Source of the DNA: an uncultured Oscillospiraceae bacterium
Lineage (GTDB): Bacteria; Bacillota; Clostridia; Oscillospirales; Oscillospiraceae
Length of the DNA stretch: 64,000 nucleotides
Assembly: GCA_948616425.1 (NCBI GenBank)
Contig: CAPGBJ010000041.1
Span: 70,913-134,912 of the forward strand
Direction of reading: 5' to 3'
Shown: in pieces, positions 1-9,726 of the stretch
Position numbering within the stretch: position 1 is the first letter of the stretch
How the letters are laid out: the number at the start of each line of letters is the position of its first letter
The notes under the pieces: generated by a model
The model's input: the letters and a program-made list of their open reading frames with translations, nothing else
Database searches by the model: none
Told to the model about the DNA's origin: nothing
Program-made: the position numbers and the translations under genes

Positions 1-2657
<2,657 letters not shown>

Positions 2658-2701
2658 AGGTTTGATGGGAGAAACATTACAAGAATTTGGTGATTGAAGC
2701 T

Positions 2702-3199
2702 ATGGAACTCTTTGAATTTTTGACAGCCACTGCCGGAGGGAAATGCCTGTTTACCATGCTGGTGTCCATGGTCCCCATTATTGAACTGAGGGGGGGCCTG
2801 CCCTTTGGGGTGGCCCTGGGGCTGCCCTACTATCTGGCCTTTCCGGCAGCGGTGATTGGCAATCTGATCCCGGCTCCTTTTATTATTGTGTATATCCGCC
2901 GAATTTTTGAGGTGATGCGGAAATACCTGCCCAGTCTCAACGGTCTGGTGGACAAGCTGGAGAAAAAGGCCCATCTCAAAGGCCAGAAGGTTCAGAGATA
3001 TCAGTATCTCGGCCTTTGGCTCTTTGTGGCCATCCCCCTGCCGGGGACGGGGGCCTGGACGGGCTGTCTGGCAGCGGCCTTCCTGGGGATGCGGCTGAAA
3101 AAAGCCATGCCCGCTGTGGTGTTAGGCGTGCTCACTGCTGGATGTATCATGTTAGGGCTGACCCATGTGGGGATTAACCTGTTCTCTGGAGCGGTGTAA
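2702..3199 (+). CDS. Small multidrug export family membrane protein
   Basis: An integral membrane protein of about 165 residues resembling the Sm_multidrug_ex family; no substrate is firmly established for the family. The pattern SMVPIIELRGGLPFG near residue 20, a central charged loop (residues about 60-95) and the segment FVAIPLPGTGAWTG are typical, with four hydrophobic stretches. I chose ATG 2702, which follows a GGTGAT sequence at 2689; in-frame TTG 2687 and GTG 2690 would add up to five residues. It starts 44 bases after uvrA and may be co-transcribed with it. Confidence 0.8.
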   Translation: MELFEFLTATAGGKCLFTMLVSMVPIIELRGGLPFGVALGLPYYLAFPAAVIGNLIPAPFIIVYIRRIFEVMRKYLPSLNGLVDKLEKKAHLKGQKVQRYQYLGLWLFVAIPLPGTGAWTGCLAAAFLGMRLKKAMPAVVLGVLTAGCIMLGLTHVGINLFSGAV

Positions 3200-3353
3200 A
3201 GGAGTTTCCGCGTTTTGCCCGGGGGCACCTCGCGCAGTGTCCCCTCCTCTGTCCTCCGGCTAAGATGACACGGGGAAACGCGCCGCACCATCCCTGACAG
3301 GCACGCACTGTGGACAGGTCGGCGGCATAGGATACCCAGGAGGTGTTGCTAAA

Positions 3354-3686
3354 GTGGGTACATTCTGGGATATTCTGCTGGCTGTGGTCTGTGCGGCTGG
3401 GCTGGCATTGGTTGGCTGGTGGCTGTTTGGTCTGCTGCTGCGCCCCCTGCCGGGGCGGGAAGTGAAGGTGGTCTTGCCCGGCAGAGGGGATGGAGAGGGC
3501 CTGGAACAGCAGGTGCGCTCTTTCTTGTGGCTGCGGGGGATGGGGCTGCTGCGCTGCCCTGTGGTGATCGCCGATGTGGGCCTCACCCCTGTCGGCTGGG
3601 AACTGGCCCTGCGCCTCACCGCCCGTTGGCCGGAGGTGGTGCTGTGGCCGGCGGGGGACTTAGGGGATTACATCGCGAGAACATAG
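3354..3686 (+). CDS. Hypothetical protein with one N-terminal membrane segment
   Basis: A 110-residue protein of unknown function. It starts at GTG 3354, 9 bases after a strong AGGAGGT (3338-3344). Residues about 5-28 are hydrophobic (ILLAVVCAAGLALVGWWLFG), followed by a short cytosolic-type domain containing LRCPVVIADVGLT and ending near LGDYIART. The shape suggests a membrane-anchored small protein. It sits 47 bases before recD2 on the same strand. I do not recognise a family. Confidence 0.65.
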   Translation: MGTFWDILLAVVCAAGLALVGWWLFGLLLRPLPGREVKVVLPGRGDGEGLEQQVRSFLWLRGMGLLRCPVVIADVGLTPVGWELALRLTARWPEVVLWPAGDLGDYIART

Positions 3687-3733
3687 CTGCATACGATACC
3701 CGTCAACTGAGTGAATGAGAGGAGATGGTACCC

Positions 3734-5929
3734 TTGTCAGAAGAACTGGAACTGCTGGAGGGCGCCGTCTCCGCTGTGATTTTTCAAAACGAGGAGAATG
3801 GCTATACCATCCTCAAGCTGGACGTCCACGGGGAGGAGGTCACAGTGGTGGGCCCCATGGCCGGGGTTGCGCCAGGGGAGTACCTGTCTGTGCGAGGGCG
3901 ATGGACCCGGCATCCCACCTACGGCCCCCAGATGAGGGCGGAGGTGGTGGACCGGCGTCTGCCCCAGAGTATGAAAGAAATTTTTCACTACCTGTCCTCT
4001 GGAGCCATTAAAGGGGTGGGGAAGACCACCGCCCGGCTCATCATCGAGGAGTTTGGGGAGGACGCGCTCACCGTCATTGAGGAGGACCCGGAGCAGCTGA
4101 CCAAAATCAAAGGCATTACCAAGAGGCGGGCCAGACAGATCGGTGAGGTCTTCCGCCAGCAGATGGGAACCCGCCGGCTGATGGATTTCCTCACGGAGCA
4201 CCAGCTGCCCCTGGAGCTGGCCGCTCTGCTGCGCCGGGCCTATGGGGATGTGGCCTTGGAGGTGGTGAAGGCCAATCCCTACCTGCTGGTGAACGAGGAG
4301 TTCGAGGTGGAGTTCTCCCAGGCGGACGCCCTGGCCCTGTCCCTGGGGGTGGGGGCGGAGGACCCGCTTCGGCTGGAGGCTGGGCTGGTCTTTGAACTGT
4401 CCCACAATCTGAACAACGGCCATACCTTTCTTCCCTGGCGTAAGCTGGTGGAGGCCGCCAGTGCTTTGCTGGGGGGGAGCTGCGAGCTGCTGGAGGGCTG
4501 TTTGGAGGCCCTGGCCCGTCGAGGAGAGGTGGAGTGTCAGCAGGTGGCAGGTCAGGATGCGGTGTATCTCCCTGCCCTGTATGAGGCCGAGCGTTACATT
4601 GCCCAGCGCGTTGGGGAGATGAGTCAGGCTGAGCTGCTGCCCCCCGAGGGGTTGGACCAACTCATCGGGCGCATCGAAAAGGAACAACATATTGCCTATG
4701 CTCCACAGCAGCGGCAGGCGGTGGAACTGGCCGCCAACCGGCAAGTGATACTGCTGACAGGGGGACCGGGTACGGGCAAGACCACCTGCCTGCGGGGGGT
4801 GCTGGCCCTCTTCGAGCGGATGGGACTGGATACAGCCCTGGCCGCCCCCACTGGGCGGGCGGCCAAACGGCTGGGGGAGCTGTGTTCCACTGATGCCTCC
4901 ACCATTCACAGGCTGCTGGAGGCGGGCTTTGACCCCCGCTCAGGGCAGCTGGTGTTTACCAAGAATTCCTATGACCCCCTGAAGGCGGAGGCGGTTATTG
5001 TGGATGAGACCTCCATGGTGGACGTGCCACTCATGGCGGCTCTGCTGGACGCCCTGGAGGACGACTGCCGGCTGGTGCTGGTAGGGGACCCGGATCAGCT
5101 GCCCTCGGTGGGGCCTGGGTCCCTCTTCGCTGACTTGATCCGCAGCGGAGTGGTACCCACAGTGCGCCTGACCGAAATTTTTCGCCAGGCGGCCCAGAGC
5201 GCCATTGTCTGCAATGCCCATTTAATTAACCGTGGAGAGGTCCCCGACCTGCGGCGCAACCAGGGGGACTTCTTCTGTCTGGCCCGCCAGGACGCCCAGG
5301 CGGTGCTGGATACCGTTGTGGACCTGTGCCGCCGCCGTCTCCCAGAGCGGCTGGGGATCCCCACCGACCAGATTCAGGTGCTCTCTCCCACCCGCCGCAG
5401 AGGGACGGGCACCCGGGCCCTGAACCAGGTGCTGCAGCAGGCCCTGAACCCGCCCCTGGAGGGGAAGGGGGAGCGCCGTTTCGGCGATTGGATCTTCCGG
5501 GCGGGGGACCGGGTGATGCAGGTGCGAAACAACTACGATATCCTCTGGAGGGAGGAGGGGGGAACCGATTCCGGAATGGGGATGTTTAATGGAGATGTCG
5601 GCGTTATCCGCTCCATTGAGAAGGAGATTATTACGGTAGACTTTGACGGCAAGGTGGTGGAGTACTCCCCGGACATGCTGGGGGAACTGGAGCCCGCTTT
5701 CGCTGTCACGGTACATAAGGCCCAGGGCAGCGAGTACCGGGCGGTCATTCTGGCCGCGCTGGAGGGAGCTCCCTTTTTGATGACCCGAGGGGTGCTGTAC
5801 ACCGCCGTCACCCGGGCCAGAGAGCTGTTCATCGTGGTGGGAGACCCGGCGGCTGTAGCCGGAATGGTGGGCAACAACCGGCAGACGCGCCGGTACTCCG
5901 GCCTGCGGGCCAGACTGATTGAAGGGTAA
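3734..5929 (+). CDS. recD2: RecD2-type ATP-dependent DNA helicase
   Basis: A 5'-3' superfamily 1 DNA helicase acting in DNA repair and recombination without RecBC. The N-terminus has an OB-like region and helix-hairpin-helix elements (IKGVGKTTARLIIEEFG and KIKGITKRRARQIG, residues about 95-140) that mark the RecD2 branch. Walker A GGPGTGKTT is near residue 345, Walker B VDETSM follows, and motif VHKAQGSEY near residue 657 is in the C-terminal UvrD-like domain. Length about 731 residues is normal. I prefer TTG 3734: the GGAG at 3721-3724 abuts the in-frame ATG 3725 with no spacing, whereas it is 9 bases from TTG 3734. Confidence 0.95.
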   Translation: MSEELELLEGAVSAVIFQNEENGYTILKLDVHGEEVTVVGPMAGVAPGEYLSVRGRWTRHPTYGPQMRAEVVDRRLPQSMKEIFHYLSSGAIKGVGKTTARLIIEEFGEDALTVIEEDPEQLTKIKGITKRRARQIGEVFRQQMGTRRLMDFLTEHQLPLELAALLRRAYGDVALEVVKANPYLLVNEEFEVEFSQADALALSLGVGAEDPLRLEAGLVFELSHNLNNGHTFLPWRKLVEAASALLGGSCELLEGCLEALARRGEVECQQVAGQDAVYLPALYEAERYIAQRVGEMSQAELLPPEGLDQLIGRIEKEQHIAYAPQQRQAVELAANRQVILLTGGPGTGKTTCLRGVLALFERMGLDTALAAPTGRAAKRLGELCSTDASTIHRLLEAGFDPRSGQLVFTKNSYDPLKAEAVIVDETSMVDVPLMAALLDALEDDCRLVLVGDPDQLPSVGPGSLFADLIRSGVVPTVRLTEIFRQAAQSAIVCNAHLINRGEVPDLRRNQGDFFCLARQDAQAVLDTVVDLCRRRLPERLGIPTDQIQVLSPTRRRGTGTRALNQVLQQALNPPLEGKGERRFGDWIFRAGDRVMQVRNNYDILWREEGGTDSGMGMFNGDVGVIRSIEKEIITVDFDGKVVEYSPDMLGELEPAFAVTVHKAQGSEYRAVILAALEGAPFLMTRGVLYTAVTRARELFIVVGDPAAVAGMVGNNRQTRRYSGLRARLIEG

Positions 5930-5961
5930 CAGGCAGCCGTTCCGGTGGAACAGCTGCCTGT
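5929..5961. terminator. Hairpin between convergent recD2 and HAD genes
   Basis: ACAGGCAGC (5929-5937) pairs with GCTGCCTGT (5953-5961), and an inner GTTCC/GGAAC helix extends the stem across a one-base mismatch. It begins at the recD2 stop codon and lies between convergent genes, so a bidirectional terminator is likely, although neither side has a clear T-run. Confidence 0.6.
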
Positions 5962-6029
5962 CGTATGTCAGAGATGATTTGAGTTTCAAGGGGATGCTGC
6001 AGAGGTGGGGCGGGCGGTAGTGGGCCGGT

Positions 6030-6698
6030 TCAGGTGAAAATATGTAGGAACTGCTCCAGTACCGCCCTGTCGTCCCAGCGGGGAATGTAGTAATCGGCGA
6101 TGTTCTTCAGCGTCTCCTGATCGGATGAAGAGGATTCGTCGCACACAGCGGCCAGTACAAAGCCGGCAGATTTAGCGGTTCTGGCGGCGGAGAGCAGGTC
6201 CTCGAAGACGAGGGTGTTGGTGGGGAGGCCCCCCATGCGGCGGGTGGCCTCCAAATAGATATCTGGCCTGTCCTTTCCAGCCCCTACCTCCTCAGATGAG
6301 AGGAGGAATGCAAAGTACTCCCGCACCTCCAGGCGGCGCAGGCAGAGGTCAATCAACGCTGGAGCGGTGGAGGAGGCCACACACATGGCGACTCCCGCTC
6401 TGCGCAGATGGTCAAGCCAGGTGAGAACGCCTGGCTTGAGGGGGACGTGGAGACGATAATGTTGCGCCATGAGACTGTTTATGTCTTCGGCCACCTGCTC
6501 AGGTGTGCAGGGCAGATGAAAGGCCTGGACAAAGAAGGCGGCGGTCTCAGGCATACTCAGGTGAGCGGTCTGCTCCAGAAGCTGGGGGGAGGGCGTAACG
6601 CCCAGGGAGGAGAAGTACTCCCGAGACAGCTGGTTCCAAATCTTTGTGGAATCCACCAGCGTGCCGTCCATATCAAAAATTGCAAATTCAGCTCTCAT
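6030..6698 (-). CDS. HAD-superfamily hydrolase, beta-phosphoglucomutase/phosphatase-like
   Basis: A cytoplasmic haloacid-dehalogenase-type phosphatase of 222 residues. Motif I is FDMDGTLVDST at residues 6-16, with the nucleophile Asp; ASSTAPAL supplies motif II Ser/Thr, the Lys in GAGKDRPDIY motif III, and VFEDLLSAARTAKSAG motif IV. An insert cap after motif I (residues about 20-85) is helical, as in the beta-phosphoglucomutase subfamily. The start ATG at 6698 is preceded by AGGAG at good spacing on the minus strand; the longer open frame to 6839 lacks a site. Substrate is unknown. Confidence 0.85.
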   Translation of the reverse strand: MRAEFAIFDMDGTLVDSTKIWNQLSREYFSSLGVTPSPQLLEQTAHLSMPETAAFFVQAFHLPCTPEQVAEDINSLMAQHYRLHVPLKPGVLTWLDHLRRAGVAMCVASSTAPALIDLCLRRLEVREYFAFLLSSEEVGAGKDRPDIYLEATRRMGGLPTNTLVFEDLLSAARTAKSAGFVLAAVCDESSSSDQETLKNIADYYIPRWDDRAVLEQFLHIFT

Positions 6699-6788
6699 TG
6701 CTGCACTCCTATTCTGACAGGGAAAGATACCGCCTGGAGACAAGAAGCGGAGATGGTATCTTTTCGTCCTGAAAACTTCGATTGTCTC

Positions 6789-6818
6789 TTGGCAACGGGT
6801 GGTACAATATATTATAAT
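6789..6818 (+). promoter_or_regulatory. Sigma-A promoter for cdd
   Basis: TTGGCA at 6789-6794 and TATAAT at 6813-6818, spacer 18 bases. It lies 65 bases upstream of the cdd start in the divergent HAD/cdd intergenic region. Confidence 0.6.
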
Positions 6819-6883
6819 GGACAGAGGGTAGGAAGGCAAGGTTTTTGTGAATCAATGGTATCTTGGGGAAGGAGGCGGGTCTC

Positions 6884-7282
6884 ATGACCGACCAGGAACT
6901 GATCAAAAGAGCGTTTGAAATGCACCAATTTTCCTATGTACCCTACTCCCAGTTTCCAGTGGGAGCGGCGCTGCTGACCGAGGATGGCCGGGTGTTTACC
7001 GGCTGCAACGTGGAGAATGCGGCCTATGGTTCCACCATCTGCGCCGAGCGCGTCGCTCTGGGAAAAGCGGTGAGCGAGGGCTGTCGAGAGGGGTGGGCGG
7101 CGATTGCCATTGCCGGACGGGGAGAGGACTTCTGCTGGCCCTGCGGCGCCTGCCGGCAGATGCTCTATGAATTTGCCCCCAATCTGCGGGTGCTGGCCGC
7201 CCGTGGAGATGGGCAGTACGCCCAGGCCAGGCTGTGTGAACTGCTGCCCAACGGATTTGGGCCAAAGTCTTTGAATATGTAA
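6884..7282 (+). CDS. cdd: Cytidine deaminase
   Basis: Converts cytidine and deoxycytidine to uridine and deoxyuridine in pyrimidine salvage; cytoplasmic, homotetrameric in this size class. The 132-residue length matches the short tetrameric form. Zinc and catalytic residues are visible in NVENAAYGSTICAERVAL (Cys-Ala-Glu) and PCGACRQ (two Cys). PYSQFPVGAAL near residue 20 is the substrate-binding stretch. ATG 6884 follows GGAAGGAGG; the in-frame TTG 6863 would add seven residues and lacks a site. Confidence 0.95.
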   Translation: MTDQELIKRAFEMHQFSYVPYSQFPVGAALLTEDGRVFTGCNVENAAYGSTICAERVALGKAVSEGCREGWAAIAIAGRGEDFCWPCGACRQMLYEFAPNLRVLAARGDGQYAQARLCELLPNGFGPKSLNM

Positions 7283-7365
7283 AAAATTTCCTGGAACAGA
7301 GGGGAATATCGGGACTGAAAATGTACAAACTACCTCCGGAACTCAGTATAAGGAGGTGGTCTAAC

Positions 7366-7578
7366 ATGGTTATGGACAAAATTGCCCTGACACTGCTGAT
7401 TATCGGCGGCCTGAACTGGGGCAGTGTGGGCCTGTTCCAATTTGACCTGGTGGCGTTCGCCTGCGGCGGCTCTGGCAGCATGATCAGCCGGGTGATCTAC
7501 ACCCTGGTGGGGCTGTCCGCCGTGTGGTGTGTCACGCTGCTGTTCCGGGACAGAGACCCAGTGGAAGAGAGACGCTGA
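7366..7578 (+). CDS. DUF378 small membrane protein
   Basis: A 70-residue protein with two membrane segments. The conserved start KIALTLLIIGGLNWGSVGLF and the later VIYTLVGLSAVWCV are characteristic of DUF378, whose function is unknown. ATG 7366 is 10 bases after AGGAGGTGG (7351). It follows cdd by 83 bases. Confidence 0.85.
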   Translation: MVMDKIALTLLIIGGLNWGSVGLFQFDLVAFACGGSGSMISRVIYTLVGLSAVWCVTLLFRDRDPVEERR

Positions 7579-7754
7579 CAACAGCAGCTTGGATAGGCGC
7601 CGATTAGAGAAAAGGCATTGGCAAGTTTCAGGTGCATGGCGATTGAGCCAAGACAAAAAATTCAGGGTGTTTTTTGTCCGCAGACCTCTGGGTTGCCATG
7701 CATGAAAAAGCTGACTGTTGACCGGAGTATGTGCCCACGTTTGTGATAAGAAGA

Positions 7755-7777
7755 GGCCCGGAGCCGTGCTCCGGGCC
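7755..7777 (-). terminator. Terminator of the PilZ gene
   Basis: A 9-bp GC stem, GGCCCGGAG (7755-7763) with CTCCGGGCC (7769-7777) and a 5-base loop. Read on the minus strand it is followed by TCTTCTTATC. It lies just past the stop of the minus-strand PilZ gene at 7784 and may also stop transcription from the DUF378 side. Confidence 0.75.
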
Positions 7778-7783
7778 TTTCCA

Positions 7784-8416
7784 TTACTCTTTTTGATAGA
7801 AACGGCGGGCCTCTTTAAAGACAAAGCCGCGGAGCTGCAGTTCGTACATGGCGGCCAAATCGACAAATTGGCAGCCGTAGCCTTTGACGGGACGGCTGTA
7901 GCGATCTCGCCTCACCTCTACCCGCAGTACCTCGGCGGTGAGGGGGATTGTGCCGCCAGCGTCGTGGAAATAGAAGGATACCTGGTCCCCGGGATTCAGT
8001 TCCAGGTCGGTAACCGCCATGTAAATGCCGCCGGCGCTGATATTATAGATGGTGGCCGGGGCCTCCAGCGTCCGCTCAGGAGTCTCCAGCGTAACGGTGA
8101 CTTTGGAGGTCAGGGGGATCTTGATATCCTCCCGCCGCTGCTCCTGGGACAGCCGGTCCAGCACCTGGCAGCGGTAAGAGCAGTGCTGACGGTCGTCGGT
8201 GATCAGAGGGGCGGAGAGGGTACAGCGGCAGGTGACCAGCCCCTCCACAGGGTCATAAAATACCACCTGGACCGGGTCGGCAGAGCTGTGCTTGAAACTT
8301 CGGGGTAAGGTGACGAGCAGGCTGTCCATAGGCCCAACACTGACAGCAGCGGCGATGGATTGGCCGGTTGCCTTGTCAAACACCTCCGCCTTTTTACAGT
8401 GAAAAAATGCGGTCAT
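7784..8416 (-). CDS. PilZ-domain protein, likely cyclic di-GMP effector (YcgR-like)
   Basis: A 210-residue protein with an N-terminal beta-rich YcgR-like region (residues 1-90) and a C-terminal PilZ domain. PilZ ligand motifs are partly visible: QRREDIKIP, where the second Arg of RxxxR appears replaced by Lys, and NISAGGIYM matching (D/N)xSxxG. In Bacillus and enteric bacteria such proteins bind cyclic di-GMP and slow the flagellar motor through MotA. Its position divergent to the flagellar flgM operon fits that role, but the altered first motif leaves ligand binding unproven. Start ATG 8416 follows AGAGGTGA on the minus strand. Confidence 0.8.
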   Translation of the reverse strand: MTAFFHCKKAEVFDKATGQSIAAAVSVGPMDSLLVTLPRSFKHSSADPVQVVFYDPVEGLVTCRCTLSAPLITDDRQHCSYRCQVLDRLSQEQRREDIKIPLTSKVTVTLETPERTLEAPATIYNISAGGIYMAVTDLELNPGDQVSFYFHDAGGTIPLTAEVLRVEVRRDRYSRPVKGYGCQFVDLAAMYELQLRGFVFKEARRFYQKE

Positions 8417-8551
8417 CTAGCATTCACCTCTTTTCAAATGTTTGTAGAGGATAATGTTACATCCATTGACAAGGGACGGCGATCCTGTCCATATCCGTTC
8501 GAGTTTTCTAAGACGATATTGCCCCTCGCCAGCGAATGGCGCATCGCCCCT

Positions 8552-8580
8552 ATTATAATGGAAAAGTGGCTGGGATGCAA
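8552..8580 (-). promoter_or_regulatory. Sigma-A promoter for the PilZ gene
   Basis: On the minus strand, TTGCAT (8580-8575) is followed after 17 bases by TATAAT (8557-8552). It predicts a leader of about 130 bases before the PilZ start. Confidence 0.55.
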
Positions 8581-8827
8581 TGGGAAAAATGGAAAAGGTT
8601 TTTGAAACGTGCTTTTGACATAAAATCCGGACCATTTTATGGGGACAAGAGGGATAAAACACTGATCGCTCCACACTGCTTGAGGGACATGGGCCAGACA
8701 GCACAGACATGGCAAGCTGAGCCGCAAAACCGGGTTCCATGCCGAGGCGGGAAAGGGGAGACAGACAAGAAGACGAGAAGATTGTCCCCTTTCTAGGGGA
8801 TGGATGAAAAAATTTCTCTCTCTGTGT

Positions 8828-8854
8828 TATGTTTTGTGTTAGACAGACCGATAA
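8828..8854 (+). promoter_or_regulatory. Sigma-28-type promoter candidate for flgM operon
   Basis: TATGTTTT (8828-8835), 11 bases, then ACCGATAA (8847-8854). Against the flagellar sigma consensus TAAAGTTT-N11-GCCGATAA this gives 5/8 and 7/8 matches with exact spacing. flgM operons are commonly under this sigma factor, and the cognate gene is at 36976. Confidence 0.55.
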
Positions 8855-8928
8855 AAGTAGTACAGAATGATTTACCATGTTCGGATATAGTACACTCCCC
8901 GGGCGGGGAGTTTCAGGAGGTCATCAAT

Positions 8929-9237
8929 ATGTTGATTAGAAGGTCTGAGAGGGTCCCCTCCGCCCCCATCACCGCAGCGGGCACTGTCCGGTCCTCTAGG
9001 ACAGGGCGCACCCAGACGGCGGAGGGGCAGTTTGACCAGATTAACCTGTCCGCTCCAGTGGGGCAGGAGTTTGCGCCCACCTTCCGGGAGATGGCTGCCA
9101 GCCTGTCTCAGCAGGTGCGTACCTTGAATACCACCGGAAAGATTCAGGAACTGCACCGCCAGGTGTCCTCTGGCGAGTACCGCCCTGATGCCCGGGAGAC
9201 CGCAGCCCGTATGCTGCTGATGACGGAGGGCGAGTAA
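8929..9237 (+). CDS. flgM: Anti-sigma-28 factor FlgM
   Basis: FlgM binds the flagellar sigma factor (FliA/SigD) and holds late flagellar genes off until the hook-basal body is finished. The protein is 102 residues with a disordered, basic N-terminus and the diagnostic C-terminal helix region GKIQELHRQVSSGEYRPDAR, followed by ETAARMLL. ATG 8929 is 8 bases after AGGAGG (8915-8920). The stop directly abuts the next ATG at 9238, indicating translational coupling with flgN. Confidence 0.9.
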   Translation: MLIRRSERVPSAPITAAGTVRSSRTGRTQTAEGQFDQINLSAPVGQEFAPTFREMAASLSQQVRTLNTTGKIQELHRQVSSGEYRPDARETAARMLLMTEGE

Positions 9238-9693
9238 ATGTCACAGAAGAGCTGGCAGGACTATTTAAAGCTGATGGAAAGCCTGACCAGAACCTTGAAG
9301 GATCTGACCCAGGTGGAGCTGGATAAGAACGCGGCCGCCTCGGCCGGCGACCTGGCTGGGGTAGAGGCGTGTATGAAGCGGGAGCAGGTGCTCAGCCTGT
9401 CCCTGCGGGGTTGCGACCAGAAGCGGGACGCGATGCTGGCCGATTTGGGATTGACGGGGCTGCCCCTGAGCAAGCTGGAGGATCACAGCCCAGAAGAACT
9501 TCGGCTGGAGACCAAAAACGTAGTAGAGAAGCTGCGCCGGCAGTATGAGCTGTTTCAAACTGCCAGCAAGGTGGCCAGACATACGCTGGAGTGCAACCTG
9601 CGGGCCATTGAACGGGTGCAGGCTGTCCAGGCGGGCGACTCTGCCCAGGCGGAGGAGCAGCGAAAAATTCATCAAACTGACTTCCGGGCCTAA
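9238..9693 (+). CDS. flgN: FlgN-family export chaperone
   Basis: FlgN keeps the hook-associated proteins FlgK and FlgL soluble and delivers them to the flagellar export gate. This 151-residue, mostly helical protein has N-terminal LESLTRTLKDLTQVE-like coiled coil and a hydrophobic-charged C-terminal half. Position directly between flgM and flgK is that of Bacillus yvyG/flgN. Assignment rests on context and helix pattern more than on conserved residues. Confidence 0.8.
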   Translation: MSQKSWQDYLKLMESLTRTLKDLTQVELDKNAAASAGDLAGVEACMKREQVLSLSLRGCDQKRDAMLADLGLTGLPLSKLEDHSPEELRLETKNVVEKLRRQYELFQTASKVARHTLECNLRAIERVQAVQAGDSAQAEEQRKIHQTDFRA

Positions 9694-9726
9694 CTGTGCC
9701 CGACGAGATAAAAAGGAGAACGAGCT

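Larger units (their letters stand above)
8417..8928. other. Divergent PilZ/flgM intergenic region
   Basis: This 512-base stretch has no convincing gene. It holds a minus-strand sigma-A promoter, a plus-strand sigma-28-like promoter, and a small hairpin ACTCCCC (8894-8900) / GGGGAGT (8905-8911) just before the flgM ribosome site. The middle (about 8600-8800) shows no recognisable element. Confidence 0.5.

Noticed and set aside
8690..8770. Cyclic di-GMP riboswitch before flgM
   Set aside because: Some GCAA and CCGCAAA pieces are present, but the conserved paired elements of the known aptamers cannot be laid out.
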